Origin: Phycisphaerae bacterium
GTDB taxonomy: Bacteria; Planctomycetota; Phycisphaerae; UBA1845; CAIVHJ01
Reading direction: 5' to 3'
DNA: 64,000 nucleotides
NCBI GenBank assembly: GCA_022072405.1
Contig: JAJVHX010000019.1
Coordinates: 3,790 to 67,789 of the forward strand
Shown: piece by piece, positions 8,696 to 18,484 of the stretch
How positions within the stretch are numbered: the stretch's first letter is position 1
How the letters are laid out: each line of letters starts with the position of its first letter
Notes under the pieces: model-generated
The model's database searches: none
Seen by the model: only the letters and a program-made list of their open reading frames with translations
What the model was told of the DNA's origin: nothing
Made by a program: the position numbers and the translations under genes

Positions 8696-8816
8696 ATCGT
8701 GATCCCTTATAATGCCCGGCGGTGTTATTATGGAATTAACGCAAGTAAAAATAAAGTGAAATACTTATAGCATACGCAGTTTTTATGATAACCATAAGTC
8801 TATGCGGCACAAGGTC

Positions 8817-8900
8817 GGGCGAGTGGCGAAATGGCAGACGCTGGGGACTTAAAATCCCCTGTCCGAAAGGACGTGCGGGTTCAATTCCCGCCTCGCCCAA
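8817..8900 (+). tRNA. tRNA-Leu (anticodon UAA)
   Basis: Acceptor gggcgag/ctcgccc; anticodon-loop sequence gacttaaaatc; variable arm; T-arm gcgggttcaattcccgc; CCA not encoded. Confidence 0.96.
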
Positions 8901-8935
8901 TACACACGAGACCCGTTTGCAGCAACGGTGAAAGG

Positions 8936-9901
8936 ATGGTTATGCTGATTTCCCTGATATTAGTTTTCGGCCTGTATAGTCCGTGGGGGCAGCATGCGAC
9001 GGATGAACGGCAACCAGCCCTGGAAAAATCCGAAGCCCGTAAAATCATTCGTGAAGCCGAGAAGCAGGTCGCGCAGCTCGCCAGAAGTCGTCCCAACAAA
9101 ACCAACGTCGAGTATGACGAGACCGAGGAAAAGGAAACAATAAACGAATATGATCTTAAGAGCGGCAAGCAAATCACGCGCGAAATTGTCCATATCATTC
9201 GCACTCCGAAAAAACGCAAATGGACACCGGCGTACACTCTCTATGAGGGGCATCCGCTGCAGAAACGCACTGCAATTATGGACATGGCATTCAAGTTTTC
9301 CCAAACCGCCAGTGATTTAGTAAAAGCAGGATATCTGCATGCGCCGACGGCATCTTCCGGACCCTCTACTGATCAAACCTCGGATAACCAGCTCTATCTG
9401 GTGAGCGAAGTGGATGCTGGGCTGGAAAACCAGTGGAAGCTGAAGGACGTTTATCCTGAACTGCAGGAGCAAATCGAGCAGTGGCGAGTTGAGGTTAAAA
9501 AATTCGGTGAGCAGATTAATGATTACCGGGATGAGATCAAATCCGCTCGAAAAAAAGCTGCTGCGGGCTGGCAGGCTCGTATCGAACAACTGGAAAAGAC
9601 CATCAAACAGACTGAGGAGCGTCGCACGACGACTAACAATCGAATTAAGCGAATGGAATCAGATTTCAAGAATGAGCTTGCTGAAGTCAAACACAAGATT
9701 GTCCTGAAGCTGCCGGACGGCTATGCCCCGCCCGGTAAAATGCCCAAACGCTTTGAGGCGGTATTTCATGTCCGCGAAGTGCGCTGGGATGAAAATGCCC
9801 CGCTGCCCTATTTCGTCATCTACGCCGATCTGGTCAAATCCGAGGACCTGGGACTAAGTGCCGCCGGCATCATCCCGGATCAGGAGCGCAATGCTCACTA
9901 A
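8936..9901 (+). CDS. hypothetical secreted coiled-coil protein
   Basis: Start trimmed to ATG 8936 (MVMLISLILVFGLYS signal-like); long charged coiled-coil region. Confidence 0.65.
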   Translation: MVMLISLILVFGLYSPWGQHATDERQPALEKSEARKIIREAEKQVAQLARSRPNKTNVEYDETEEKETINEYDLKSGKQITREIVHIIRTPKKRKWTPAYTLYEGHPLQKRTAIMDMAFKFSQTASDLVKAGYLHAPTASSGPSTDQTSDNQLYLVSEVDAGLENQWKLKDVYPELQEQIEQWRVEVKKFGEQINDYRDEIKSARKKAAAGWQARIEQLEKTIKQTEERRTTTNNRIKRMESDFKNELAEVKHKIVLKLPDGYAPPGKMPKRFEAVFHVREVRWDENAPLPYFVIYADLVKSEDLGLSAAGIIPDQERNAH

Positions 9902-9931
9902 TTCCAACATTCAGACGCGACACCGACAGCC

Positions 9932-12520
9932 TCACGGTGAGCAAATCGCCGGCGGGCTGATTTGCAAATCAATCGGCACAGAAGTTTCCCATGTCGGCTG
10001 GGCCAGGTAATCATCCTGCATGGTGAATTCATACATGGGGATGGGCAAGGCGATGATCGGCCTATATCCCAGCGCAGCGCAGCGACGAATATCCTGATAA
10101 ACATGCTGCTCCGTCGGCATACCGAAAGCAGCGACAAAATTACCACCATAAGTAAAATAGGCGAAAGTCTCGTGACCCGGCAATAAGAAATCGGCATAGA
10201 CGAAGGGTTCGTGTATCGCCAGAAGATCTTCCGAACGATCCAGCGGGGCATAATTCGCGGCATAGAAAAAGGTCGGTGCCAGGCGATGCAGCACATCTGC
10301 TCCACGCGGTTCACTGATAAAGGTCACCTCCGGGTGTCGGGTCTGCATGGATAGCAGCCATGGATAAAGCTTCCAGATTGGGCAAAAAGCGTGATTATAA
10401 GTATCCAGACCAATCATCGTAGCCCCTGCCGCCACAGCCCCATCCAGCTCCGCAAACGCGCGGGCTGCGAGGTCGGGGTTATCAGGATCGAGCGAGAAAA
10501 CCTGGTCGTCGCGTGGATTCCAAGCCGTGTGTACCGATGCCGAATACCCCCACCATAAACCGAATTGCTTGGTCTCTTCGACTATCGGCAGGCCTAAATC
10601 CGTATTGTATGCCGTCAGCAGATTGGCCCGTACCTGAATATCCGGGTCTTCACTCCAGCGGGAGGTGATCTTGAAGGGCATATTGTAGATGCTTTGATTG
10701 TATTGGCCGGAGCATTTCCAGAGCAACACCGCAGGCCAACCATCCAGTTGATTCCGCAGATAATTAGCCCAGGGCCCCCAGCCAAAACGGTCCGGACGCA
10801 GGGACGAACCGTAGGTAAATCCATAGGGATTGTCGGCGGAAATGGAACTCATCGTCGCGGCGGTTTCTACGCGTGTCGGCCAGCCCTGACGACAATAAGC
10901 CACCTCGCCGTAAGTAGCGCGGAAGAAATCCCGATACGGCACCAGCGTACGAACCCATTCATCCGGCTTGTTGGTGACTCTCACCGAAACCACGTAAGTC
11001 CGTGTTTCGCCCGGAGGAACCATCGGCGTGCCATATTGCAGCCGATCCCACTGTCCCTCCCACCCGAAATTCTGCAGAGCAAACTGGATTTCCCATCCTT
11101 TATGAACATCAGACCCGCAATCACCCACCTCGGCTGTGCCCACGTGGCGGGGGTACATCGACAGTCGCACATCATGCTGATATTCGATCATTGGATATTG
11201 CAGGCTAATCCCCACCGCGTAACGCTCATCGGTGAGCACCCAGACGGGTGAATACCAGAAAACCGGATAATTTCGAGATTGCAGGTAATAATGGTCGAAG
11301 ACACTTTGCACATCCGAACCGACGTAAGTAAAATCTTTCCAGTGAATGGTCCGCCCCAATGCCAGCCCGGAAACGGCAATTGCGCCCATTGATTTGGGAC
11401 TTGCACTGCTGTTGGTGAAGGTGTAAGTCAGATCATAGCCCGTCGGCACCGCCTGCATGGTAATGACCGGCTCTATTACCTGATCACCCAGACCCCCGTC
11501 AGTGTGCACATACAATTTCCGGCCTACCATCCACGATTCAACGGGACAATAATCCGGATCCATGAGCGGGATGCCGGTGAGATCATCCACCATGCGAATG
11601 GTGTTATCTTCAAACGTCGTGGTTACTGAAAATGAACCCGCCGGAGACTGGCAGTCGGGCCATTCCGGCTGCTCGCACCCGCAGAATCCGGGAGCTGATT
11701 TATAGGGATCAGTCGGGCAATCATCTTCACAGTCATTGATAAAATCGCCGTCCGTATCAATCGGATCACATTCGATCGGCGGTGGGTCTGCTGGAGGAGG
11801 GACGATCCCCGGAGGCGAAAATCCACCCGAATCACCACCCCCGCCACCACCCGGAGGAACGGCTGGCAATTCCGGCACAAGGGGAGTTTCAATATCACCT
11901 TGAGGATCGGTAATTTCGGATGACTCAAATTCTTCGCTGTCTGCAGGTGGTTCGGTGATTGAAGAACCTGAGCCATCACCAGTTACCGGCTGCACCTGGA
12001 TCATGATCCGATCGCTGGCGGACTGTTGCTGGTAGCTGATGGCCAATTCAAGTTCGATTGACTTCGGTTGAGTCACATGCGGTGCAACAAAACTGAGTTC
12101 GCCGGTAAGCGCTCCAATCAGATTAATCTTGGGTTTTCCACCAGTCTGCCGCCATCGATAGTCCAGCAAATTATTATCAACTGACGAGGTGACTTCGCCA
12201 GCCAATACTACCAGTTCTCCTGAGTGAACCGTAATCGAGTCGCTAAGACGTACGGCTAATACGATTGCTTCTTCTGTTGATGGGCTGGCGATGCTGGCCG
12301 GTGGAATGGCTTCGTCATCGGCACCCGACAATGGATCGGCTGGTAAATCGATATTCTGATTGGTCGTTCCCGCTGCCGGAGTCGATGGCCCTGTAACGTT
12401 GGAATTCAAAGGCACATCGGCTGCGCAGCCTGTCAGCAGCCTCAATCCGCATAGCAGAATAATGGAGACAATCCCAGCCTGATTTTTTTTTCGAATCGAC
12501 CACCCCGTCATTGGATACAC
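9932..12520 (-). CDS. large secreted lipoprotein with TSP3-like Ca-binding segment and C-terminal glycosidase-like region
   Basis: Lipobox-like LLTGCAAD; DTDGDFINDCEDDCPTDPYKSAPGFCGC. Confidence 0.7.
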   Translation of the reverse strand: MYPMTGWSIRKKNQAGIVSIILLCGLRLLTGCAADVPLNSNVTGPSTPAAGTTNQNIDLPADPLSGADDEAIPPASIASPSTEEAIVLAVRLSDSITVHSGELVVLAGEVTSSVDNNLLDYRWRQTGGKPKINLIGALTGELSFVAPHVTQPKSIELELAISYQQQSASDRIMIQVQPVTGDGSGSSITEPPADSEEFESSEITDPQGDIETPLVPELPAVPPGGGGGGDSGGFSPPGIVPPPADPPPIECDPIDTDGDFINDCEDDCPTDPYKSAPGFCGCEQPEWPDCQSPAGSFSVTTTFEDNTIRMVDDLTGIPLMDPDYCPVESWMVGRKLYVHTDGGLGDQVIEPVITMQAVPTGYDLTYTFTNSSASPKSMGAIAVSGLALGRTIHWKDFTYVGSDVQSVFDHYYLQSRNYPVFWYSPVWVLTDERYAVGISLQYPMIEYQHDVRLSMYPRHVGTAEVGDCGSDVHKGWEIQFALQNFGWEGQWDRLQYGTPMVPPGETRTYVVSVRVTNKPDEWVRTLVPYRDFFRATYGEVAYCRQGWPTRVETAATMSSISADNPYGFTYGSSLRPDRFGWGPWANYLRNQLDGWPAVLLWKCSGQYNQSIYNMPFKITSRWSEDPDIQVRANLLTAYNTDLGLPIVEETKQFGLWWGYSASVHTAWNPRDDQVFSLDPDNPDLAARAFAELDGAVAAGATMIGLDTYNHAFCPIWKLYPWLLSMQTRHPEVTFISEPRGADVLHRLAPTFFYAANYAPLDRSEDLLAIHEPFVYADFLLPGHETFAYFTYGGNFVAAFGMPTEQHVYQDIRRCAALGYRPIIALPIPMYEFTMQDDYLAQPTWETSVPIDLQISPPAICSP

Positions 12521-12732
12521 CCCGTTTCATGTCCGTATTCAACAGTGTATCTGTAGATGTGATTATTTTTCAACATAGTATTCAGGGAAAAATAGGGCAA
12601 TTAGAAAAACCGGTGAAATACATGATCTGATAATAATCTGATCGCAGGAAACCGTTGAAATCGCTGGTCCGATTTATTTACAAAGTGCGCGAAATGCTTT
12701 TTTGCCTTGCACCCGATAACTGATATACCGAA

Positions 12733-13503
12733 TCAGCCTGGCGGGTTCGGCGATGGCAAGAGGCGTTGCTGCCATCGGTCCAGCCGGTCAAACAGCAGGC
12801 GGCAGATTAAAGAACCCAACAAGCCACCGGCAGCAGCATCGCTGATATAGTGCATACCAGGTAGAACCCGAGCGATGAAAACCAATATTGCGGGCACATA
12901 GCACAATGTGCTCCAACGCGGAAATATACGCGCAAGGGCCATGGACAGCGCAAAAGCCGTCGCGACTTCGTTAGACGGAAAGCCATAGCCTGAGTCTGTC
13001 ACACCATTCACCCAGCGGGCGAAGGGTGTGTCGAAGGCGAGATGCGAGTCAGCCTGATTCGGGCGCATCCGACTGAAGCCATTCTGGGCAATGCTGGCTG
13101 TTGCGGCAGCACACACGACCACCAGCAGCCCCGCATTAGCTAGTCGAAATCCGCGCGGGTGAATCATCAACACCAGAAAATAGGCCAAGAGACCTCCAAA
13201 CCATTTGGCCCAATAACGACATATTTCCCAAAACAGCCTGGTTCGCTGATAAAAATCGGGATGCGAATAGGGCGATCGCGTCGAAGTCGTACGATCTGTT
13301 GTATTGATATGCAGGGATATCTGCTCATAAAACCTGCGATCAATCCCCATAAATCCGACAAAAAGAAGTAACACCCCGAGTATCCAGCCCCAGTAGCGTC
13401 GCAGGAAGTGACGCGCGGCGACTGATGGTTCCTGGTTAACCACTTCGGTCGTCACATCAACCATGCCGACAGTTTCAGAGGATTCTGTCACCCAACAATT
13501 CAT
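12733..13503 (-). CDS. PAP2-superfamily membrane protein
   Basis: MRPNQAD, GFPSNEVATAFA and ARVLPGMHYISDAAAG. Confidence 0.75.
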   Translation of the reverse strand: MNCWVTESSETVGMVDVTTEVVNQEPSVAARHFLRRYWGWILGVLLLFVGFMGIDRRFYEQISLHINTTDRTTSTRSPYSHPDFYQRTRLFWEICRYWAKWFGGLLAYFLVLMIHPRGFRLANAGLLVVVCAAATASIAQNGFSRMRPNQADSHLAFDTPFARWVNGVTDSGYGFPSNEVATAFALSMALARIFPRWSTLCYVPAILVFIARVLPGMHYISDAAAGGLLGSLICRLLFDRLDRWQQRLLPSPNPPG

Positions 13504-13504
13504 C

Positions 13505-15172
13505 CTAATACAACTGACGATCTGAAGATTTTACACGAAATCCCTGGAAATGGTCACTGTAGGCGATCGGCCAGGTCTGGAGGAGCTGCCCCTGCACGCG
13601 ATGTTCGACCTGTCGAATGACCCACAAACCGGGCAGTGGCGGGGGCGGCTCACCAACCTGATGCAATTCAGGCCGAATGGCACCGATATAAATAACCGGT
13701 CGGCCGATGAATTTCTCCGGCTGATCGAGGGGATTTGTCCAGAGGTCATACTGACTTTTCCTTCGGCCCATTGCTGATTGAGCACAGTAGACTGTCGGCT
13801 GGCCTGGACAATAAAAGGCTATGGCGCTCGCCACCTGATAATGATCGGTCAGGATGAAGGGATCACGGCCGGCACGATGTTCAGCCTCCAGAACCTCACC
13901 CACTTCGCGTCCCAATTGTGACCAGCCACGTAAGCGCACCGCCGGGTCAACCTTGGCCATCGGGGTTAAATCCCATGGCGTCGGCTGACCAGCCAGATAT
14001 TTAAGCACCGGGAAGAACCAGCTGCTGTGATGCAGGAAGGTGACCATGAATATACCCAATACGACTCCGCCAATGGCAAAACGTCTGGCTCGCTGCCGAT
14101 GTGTGCTCCACCACTCACTCAACAAATCAGCCAGGATGATAACACCGGGTATCAACGACACGACCGGCCAATTGACCTGCACTTTGGTGATCGGACTGAA
14201 GATCAGAAAAACCAGCCAGGGTATCAGCATATTAATGAATAAAAAATCCTTGCCCGGATCACGCGGCGAGAGAGGCAACGAAGAGTTGCGCCAGGATCGC
14301 AGCCAGTTCCAGGCGGCCCACCACATCAACAGAAACCAGATCGGATTCGCAACCCCCACCTGTCCGCCCACATAGACCAGCACACCAGCGACATCCACCG
14401 AAACGCCGGTACTCACCCCGGCCTGGCCGGCGACATGACGAAAGCTGACCCATTGATGCTGACTGTTCCAATAAAGAATCGGCCCCAGGCCGACCACCAG
14501 GGCTAAGAGTACCGCCAGGTAGGGCGCGGGTCGTTTCAACCATATTCGCCAAACCGGCTGTAACAGGATACATAATCCCACCGAAACAAAAATCAGCACC
14601 ATGGTGTACTTAGCCAGGATGCCCAGGGCGATCAGCAACGCCCCCAGCAGCCACCACCAGCGCCCACTCTGCAAGGCACGATAAAACACCACCAGCGCCC
14701 AGCACCACAAGCAGACAAACGGCGAGTCAATAGTCATTAATCCCGAGCCGATGGCGAGGATCGGTACGGTCATGGTCAACAACACTGTGAATAATGCGCG
14801 GCGTGCGGAACGCAATACCTGGCTGGCCAGTGTAAAAATTCCCAGCCCGGTCAGTGTTCCCAGAACCATCGCCGGCAGCCGCACCGCCAGCAGATCATTG
14901 CCCATCACCGTCTGCGACCAGTGACCGAATAGAAATCGTCCGGCGGCGATGATATACGCTACCAGCGGCCCCTTGCTGTAATAACTCCACTGCAATGGCC
15001 GGCGCGCCCATTCCCAGTAATGAGCCTCATCACCGGACAGATCGAGGCTGTGGTCATAGCGGATGAGCAGATAATGATAAAACGCCCCCGCCAGCAGCAA
15101 TAAAATGGCCAGCAGTGAATAATAAGCATTAGTACGCTGGGTTGCAGATGGTGAGCCAGTCTTATCCACCAT
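13505..15172 (-). CDS. GT39/PMT-family membrane glycosyltransferase
   Basis: DLSGDEAHYWEWARRPLQWSYYSKGPLVAY; multiple TM segments. Confidence 0.85.
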   Translation of the reverse strand: MVDKTGSPSATQRTNAYYSLLAILLLLAGAFYHYLLIRYDHSLDLSGDEAHYWEWARRPLQWSYYSKGPLVAYIIAAGRFLFGHWSQTVMGNDLLAVRLPAMVLGTLTGLGIFTLASQVLRSARRALFTVLLTMTVPILAIGSGLMTIDSPFVCLWCWALVVFYRALQSGRWWWLLGALLIALGILAKYTMVLIFVSVGLCILLQPVWRIWLKRPAPYLAVLLALVVGLGPILYWNSQHQWVSFRHVAGQAGVSTGVSVDVAGVLVYVGGQVGVANPIWFLLMWWAAWNWLRSWRNSSLPLSPRDPGKDFLFINMLIPWLVFLIFSPITKVQVNWPVVSLIPGVIILADLLSEWWSTHRQRARRFAIGGVVLGIFMVTFLHHSSWFFPVLKYLAGQPTPWDLTPMAKVDPAVRLRGWSQLGREVGEVLEAEHRAGRDPFILTDHYQVASAIAFYCPGQPTVYCAQSAMGRRKSQYDLWTNPLDQPEKFIGRPVIYIGAIRPELHQVGEPPPPLPGLWVIRQVEHRVQGQLLQTWPIAYSDHFQGFRVKSSDRQLY

Positions 15173-15174
15173 GG

Positions 15175-15597
15175 CTATTCCGCCGGCGCTGAGGTAGTAG
15201 TAACAGGCTGACTGGCTGGTGAGCTACTGGGCGCCGAGGAGGTAGTAGATGCCCGTTGAACCTGCACACGGGTGGCGATCAGCTTTGGTCCCATATGAAT
15301 ATTGCCCTCAACCTGTGCGACATCTCCCACCCGCAAATCGCTGAATTCGGCAGGTTGATTATCGATCAGGATAACGCAATCAGGAGCGGCTTCACCACTG
15401 AGTATTTGACGAGTGCCGTTTTTGGGATGGGTAAATTCCAGGGTGGCTTGGCGCAGTGTGATATCAATTGCTTTGATGGTGCCCGTGACCTTGCCCGCAC
15501 GGACCATCTGCTGCTGAACATACCAGACCGCCAGGCCCAGAACGATCACCAGCCCAACAAAACCCGCCACCAGTTTGAAACGACGCGAGGGTTCCAT
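15175..15597 (-). CDS. hypothetical single-pass membrane protein
   Basis: N-terminal TM; cotranscribed with the GT39 gene. Confidence 0.6.
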   Translation of the reverse strand: MEPSRRFKLVAGFVGLVIVLGLAVWYVQQQMVRAGKVTGTIKAIDITLRQATLEFTHPKNGTRQILSGEAAPDCVILIDNQPAEFSDLRVGDVAQVEGNIHMGPKLIATRVQVQRASTTSSAPSSSPASQPVTTTSAPAE

Positions 15598-15718
15598 CTG
15601 CTTATCTCACTGCTGTGACAGCAGCCAGACCTCCCTGTTATAGTCATCGAACAACAAACTTTGCAGAGAATAGTCTCTCAATGCAGATCGTGCCAGCCAA
15701 CCGCTAGAAAAAGGTGGA

Positions 15719-17266
15719 TCACGGCGTGGAATTGGCACCGGCGAGGGCCAGTCGATGGCGATGCCACTCGCTGCGCAGAGAGCTGAATCCGACATACAGG
15801 TAGCCGGCGGCGAACAGAAACAGGAAGGGAGCACCAAACCAACCGCCCGGCCCCATCAAACTCAAAACCAGGCACATGATCATATAGAAGCCCATGAACA
15901 GCTCAATCCAGGGCTGCCAGTGAAAATCGCTCTTGATGCGATAAATCTGGTCCTTCCGCTGCAAACCACGTTGCTGTTCGGTGGCTCCATATTTTGGGGT
16001 GCGGACAAATTCGCCGACCTGTCCAAAAAAGCCCTGCAGCATGGCCCGGGAGTTGTTAATGGCGATGCCGATCCCCAGACTCATAATCGCGGGAATATAC
16101 TTGATGCTGTCCCACCAGCCGCGCCGCAACTCCCGCTGACTGGCGATGTAGAAAGTGCTGGCTGAGAACGTCGCCAGCCCCAGCAGCATTAGATCCACGA
16201 CATAGCGTTGCCACGACTGCTCCGGGAAAATATGCAGTTTCAGATAAATGGCCGGAAACAGCAGCAGGCTCAGCAGGGTGACAAACAGATAAACGACGTT
16301 ACTGGTCAGATGAAAGAAGGCTTCCACTTTGACCGGCCAGGGACAATTGCTCGCCAATACAGTAGGCAGCAATTTTTTACAGGTCTGGGCACCGCCTTTG
16401 GTCCAGCGATGCTGTTGCGCCTTGAACGCCAGCATTTCCGGCGGCAATTCCGCCGGCACCCGGGTGGAATCCAGAAAGATAAAGCGCCAGCCACGCAACT
16501 GAGCCCGGTAGGAAAGATCGAGATCCTCGGTCAACGTATCATGCTGCCAGCCGCCTGCATCCGCGATGGCTGACTTCCGCCAGATCCCTGCCGTGCCGTT
16601 AAAATTAATGAACCGGCCGGAGCGATTTCGCGCCCCATGCTCCATGACGAAATGACCATCCAGCAGAACTGCCTGGGCCTGGGTCAACACCGACTGGTCA
16701 CGATTGACGTGATCCCAGCGGGTCTGAAGCATGGCTACCTGCGCATCAGTGAAATGGTGAACCGTATCCAGCAACACATCACGAGGCGGGATAAAATCTG
16801 CGTCAAAGATGCAGAGAAACTCACCTTTCGCTACTGCTAAGCCTTCCTGCAAAGCTCCCGCCTTGAAGCCCACACGATTGGTCCGGTGCAGCAGGACGAT
16901 ATCATGGCCCTCGGCCCGCATCCGTTCAACCGTCTCTCGGGCAATCTCGGTGGTATCATCGGTGGAGTCGTCCAATACCTGAATTTCCAGTCGATCGCTC
17001 GGATATTCCACCGCACAGGCCTGTTCGATCACACGCTTGGCGACATAACGCTCGTTGAACATGGGTAGTTGAATCGTGATCTTCGGCAGTTCACGGAAAC
17101 AACTGGTCAGCGTGGGGCTGAGGTGCTTGTGCTTGTAGTATAAATAAACCAGTACATAGCGATGAAAACCGTATATGCAGACCACCAGCAGGACCAGCAG
17201 GTATAAGGCCAGAAGGAAATATTGCAGATACTGCCAAATGTCTGTAAGCATGGGCGATGTCCACAA
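15719..17266 (-). CDS. cellulose-synthase-like family 2 glycosyltransferase
   Basis: ITIQLPMFNERYVAKRVIEQ, QVLDDSTDDT, FDADFIP, TEDLDLSYRA, QQHRWTKG. Confidence 0.9.
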   Translation of the reverse strand: MWTSPMLTDIWQYLQYFLLALYLLVLLVVCIYGFHRYVLVYLYYKHKHLSPTLTSCFRELPKITIQLPMFNERYVAKRVIEQACAVEYPSDRLEIQVLDDSTDDTTEIARETVERMRAEGHDIVLLHRTNRVGFKAGALQEGLAVAKGEFLCIFDADFIPPRDVLLDTVHHFTDAQVAMLQTRWDHVNRDQSVLTQAQAVLLDGHFVMEHGARNRSGRFINFNGTAGIWRKSAIADAGGWQHDTLTEDLDLSYRAQLRGWRFIFLDSTRVPAELPPEMLAFKAQQHRWTKGGAQTCKKLLPTVLASNCPWPVKVEAFFHLTSNVVYLFVTLLSLLLFPAIYLKLHIFPEQSWQRYVVDLMLLGLATFSASTFYIASQRELRRGWWDSIKYIPAIMSLGIGIAINNSRAMLQGFFGQVGEFVRTPKYGATEQQRGLQRKDQIYRIKSDFHWQPWIELFMGFYMIMCLVLSLMGPGGWFGAPFLFLFAAGYLYVGFSSLRSEWHRHRLALAGANSTP

Positions 17267-17273
17267 GAGCTGC

Positions 17274-17696
17274 TCAGGCGTGATTCATGAGCACCCGATG
17301 CAGTCGCTCCTGAAGGGCTTCGGCCTGACCGTCAGGATATTCTCCAGCCAGCCAGCGATACCCCAAATCATCATCCTCGCGCCGTGGGATGATGTGGAAG
17401 TGCACATGGGCGACTTCCTGGCCAGCGACCGTGCCGTTATTTAACAGAATATTATAACCCCCCGAGTCCGTTACGTCTCGAACTGTTTTCGCCAGACGAG
17501 GTAATTCCTTTAATAATTCCACGGCGGCATGATCGGTAATTTCATCAAGGGACCCATAATGTTGCTTCGGAATCCACAACGTATGGCCCGCCGCCAGCGG
17601 ACGGATATCAAGAAATGCCAGGCCGACCTGATTTGAATAGATTACGTGAGCTGGAATATCACCGGCAGCGATACGACAAAATATACAATTATTCAC
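17274..17696 (-). CDS. HIT-family protein
   Basis: CIFCRIAAGDIPAHVIY and HVHFHIIPR. Confidence 0.92.
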   Translation of the reverse strand: MNNCIFCRIAAGDIPAHVIYSNQVGLAFLDIRPLAAGHTLWIPKQHYGSLDEITDHAAVELLKELPRLAKTVRDVTDSGGYNILLNNGTVAGQEVAHVHFHIIPRREDDDLGYRWLAGEYPDGQAEALQERLHRVLMNHA

Positions 17697-17798
17697 GGGC
17701 GACCCCTCAGTAAACTATCAATTACACATTGCCCGCAGATAACTGTCCTGTAAGATCAAAGTCAGAACTTTACAAAATCCCCAGCATCCGGCCCGGTT

Positions 17799-18470
17799 TC
17801 AAGTGCTGTCAGGGGTTGCAGAATTTTCGGATTCAGTCGTAGCCGTTACGGGTTTGGATTTCTTGATTCCCTTCAACACGGCTGCATAACGCAAATCAGC
17901 TTTTTTCCGCCGCTGGCTGCGACCCTTCTTGGGAACATTGGTTGGAACTTCTTCTGTTCCCACCAGCTGAAGGATAGCCTGTTCCCCCTGATCACCGACC
18001 CGTCGCTTGGAAAGACGGATGATCCGGGTATAGCCGCCGGTACGATTCTGATAGCGCTCCGCCCAATCATTGATCAGGCGGTGGCTGATCATCCGGCCGG
18101 TAAATGTCAACGTCCCTTTACCGGCACCGGTGCGATGATAACGCCCGGTTCGCGCCTGTCGGACGGTCTGCCGTTCGGAATCGGAAAGCCCCAGATATTC
18201 GGTCATATTCTCAGCGGGGATGAATTGTCGCTCACTGAGCAGATGGTGAATGCGTCGCCGGGCCGACAACTGCCGTACCTTGTCTTCATCAAAACGGGCC
18301 TGCTTGGCCAGCGTGATCAGTCGTTCGACAAAACGCCGAACCGCTTTCACCTTGGTAACAGTCGAGGTAATCTGGCCATGCTCGAACAGACTCTGAGCCA
18401 GATTCCGCCGCAAAGCCCGGCGATGATCACGGGTTCGTCCCAGTTGATAATGGGCAATTCGATGTCTCAT
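17799..18470 (-). CDS. rplQ: 50S ribosomal protein L17
   Basis: MRHRIAHYQLGRTRDHRRALRRNLAQSLFEHGQI. Confidence 0.96.
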   Translation of the reverse strand: MRHRIAHYQLGRTRDHRRALRRNLAQSLFEHGQITSTVTKVKAVRRFVERLITLAKQARFDEDKVRQLSARRRIHHLLSERQFIPAENMTEYLGLSDSERQTVRQARTGRYHRTGAGKGTLTFTGRMISHRLINDWAERYQNRTGGYTRIIRLSKRRVGDQGEQAILQLVGTEEVPTNVPKKGRSQRRKKADLRYAAVLKGIKKSKPVTATTESENSATPDST

Positions 18471-18484
18471 TTCCGCACCTGCTG

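Noticed and set aside
8770-8805. Nested dyad GCATA..TTATG-ATAAC-CATAA..TATGC just upstream of tRNA-Leu as an att core
   Set aside because: Short A/T-rich pairings in an intergenic region; without the other element end this cannot be supported.
8817-8900. tRNA-Leu 3' end as confirmed attachment site of the element
   Set aside because: The element lies on the 5' side and no second copy of the tRNA 3' end is visible in the window; remains unproven.
8831-8935. N-terminal MADAGDLKSPVRKDVRVQFPPRP of the ORF-track protein at 8831
   Set aside because: This is translation of the tRNA-Leu gene (8817-8900); the real start is most likely ATG 8936.
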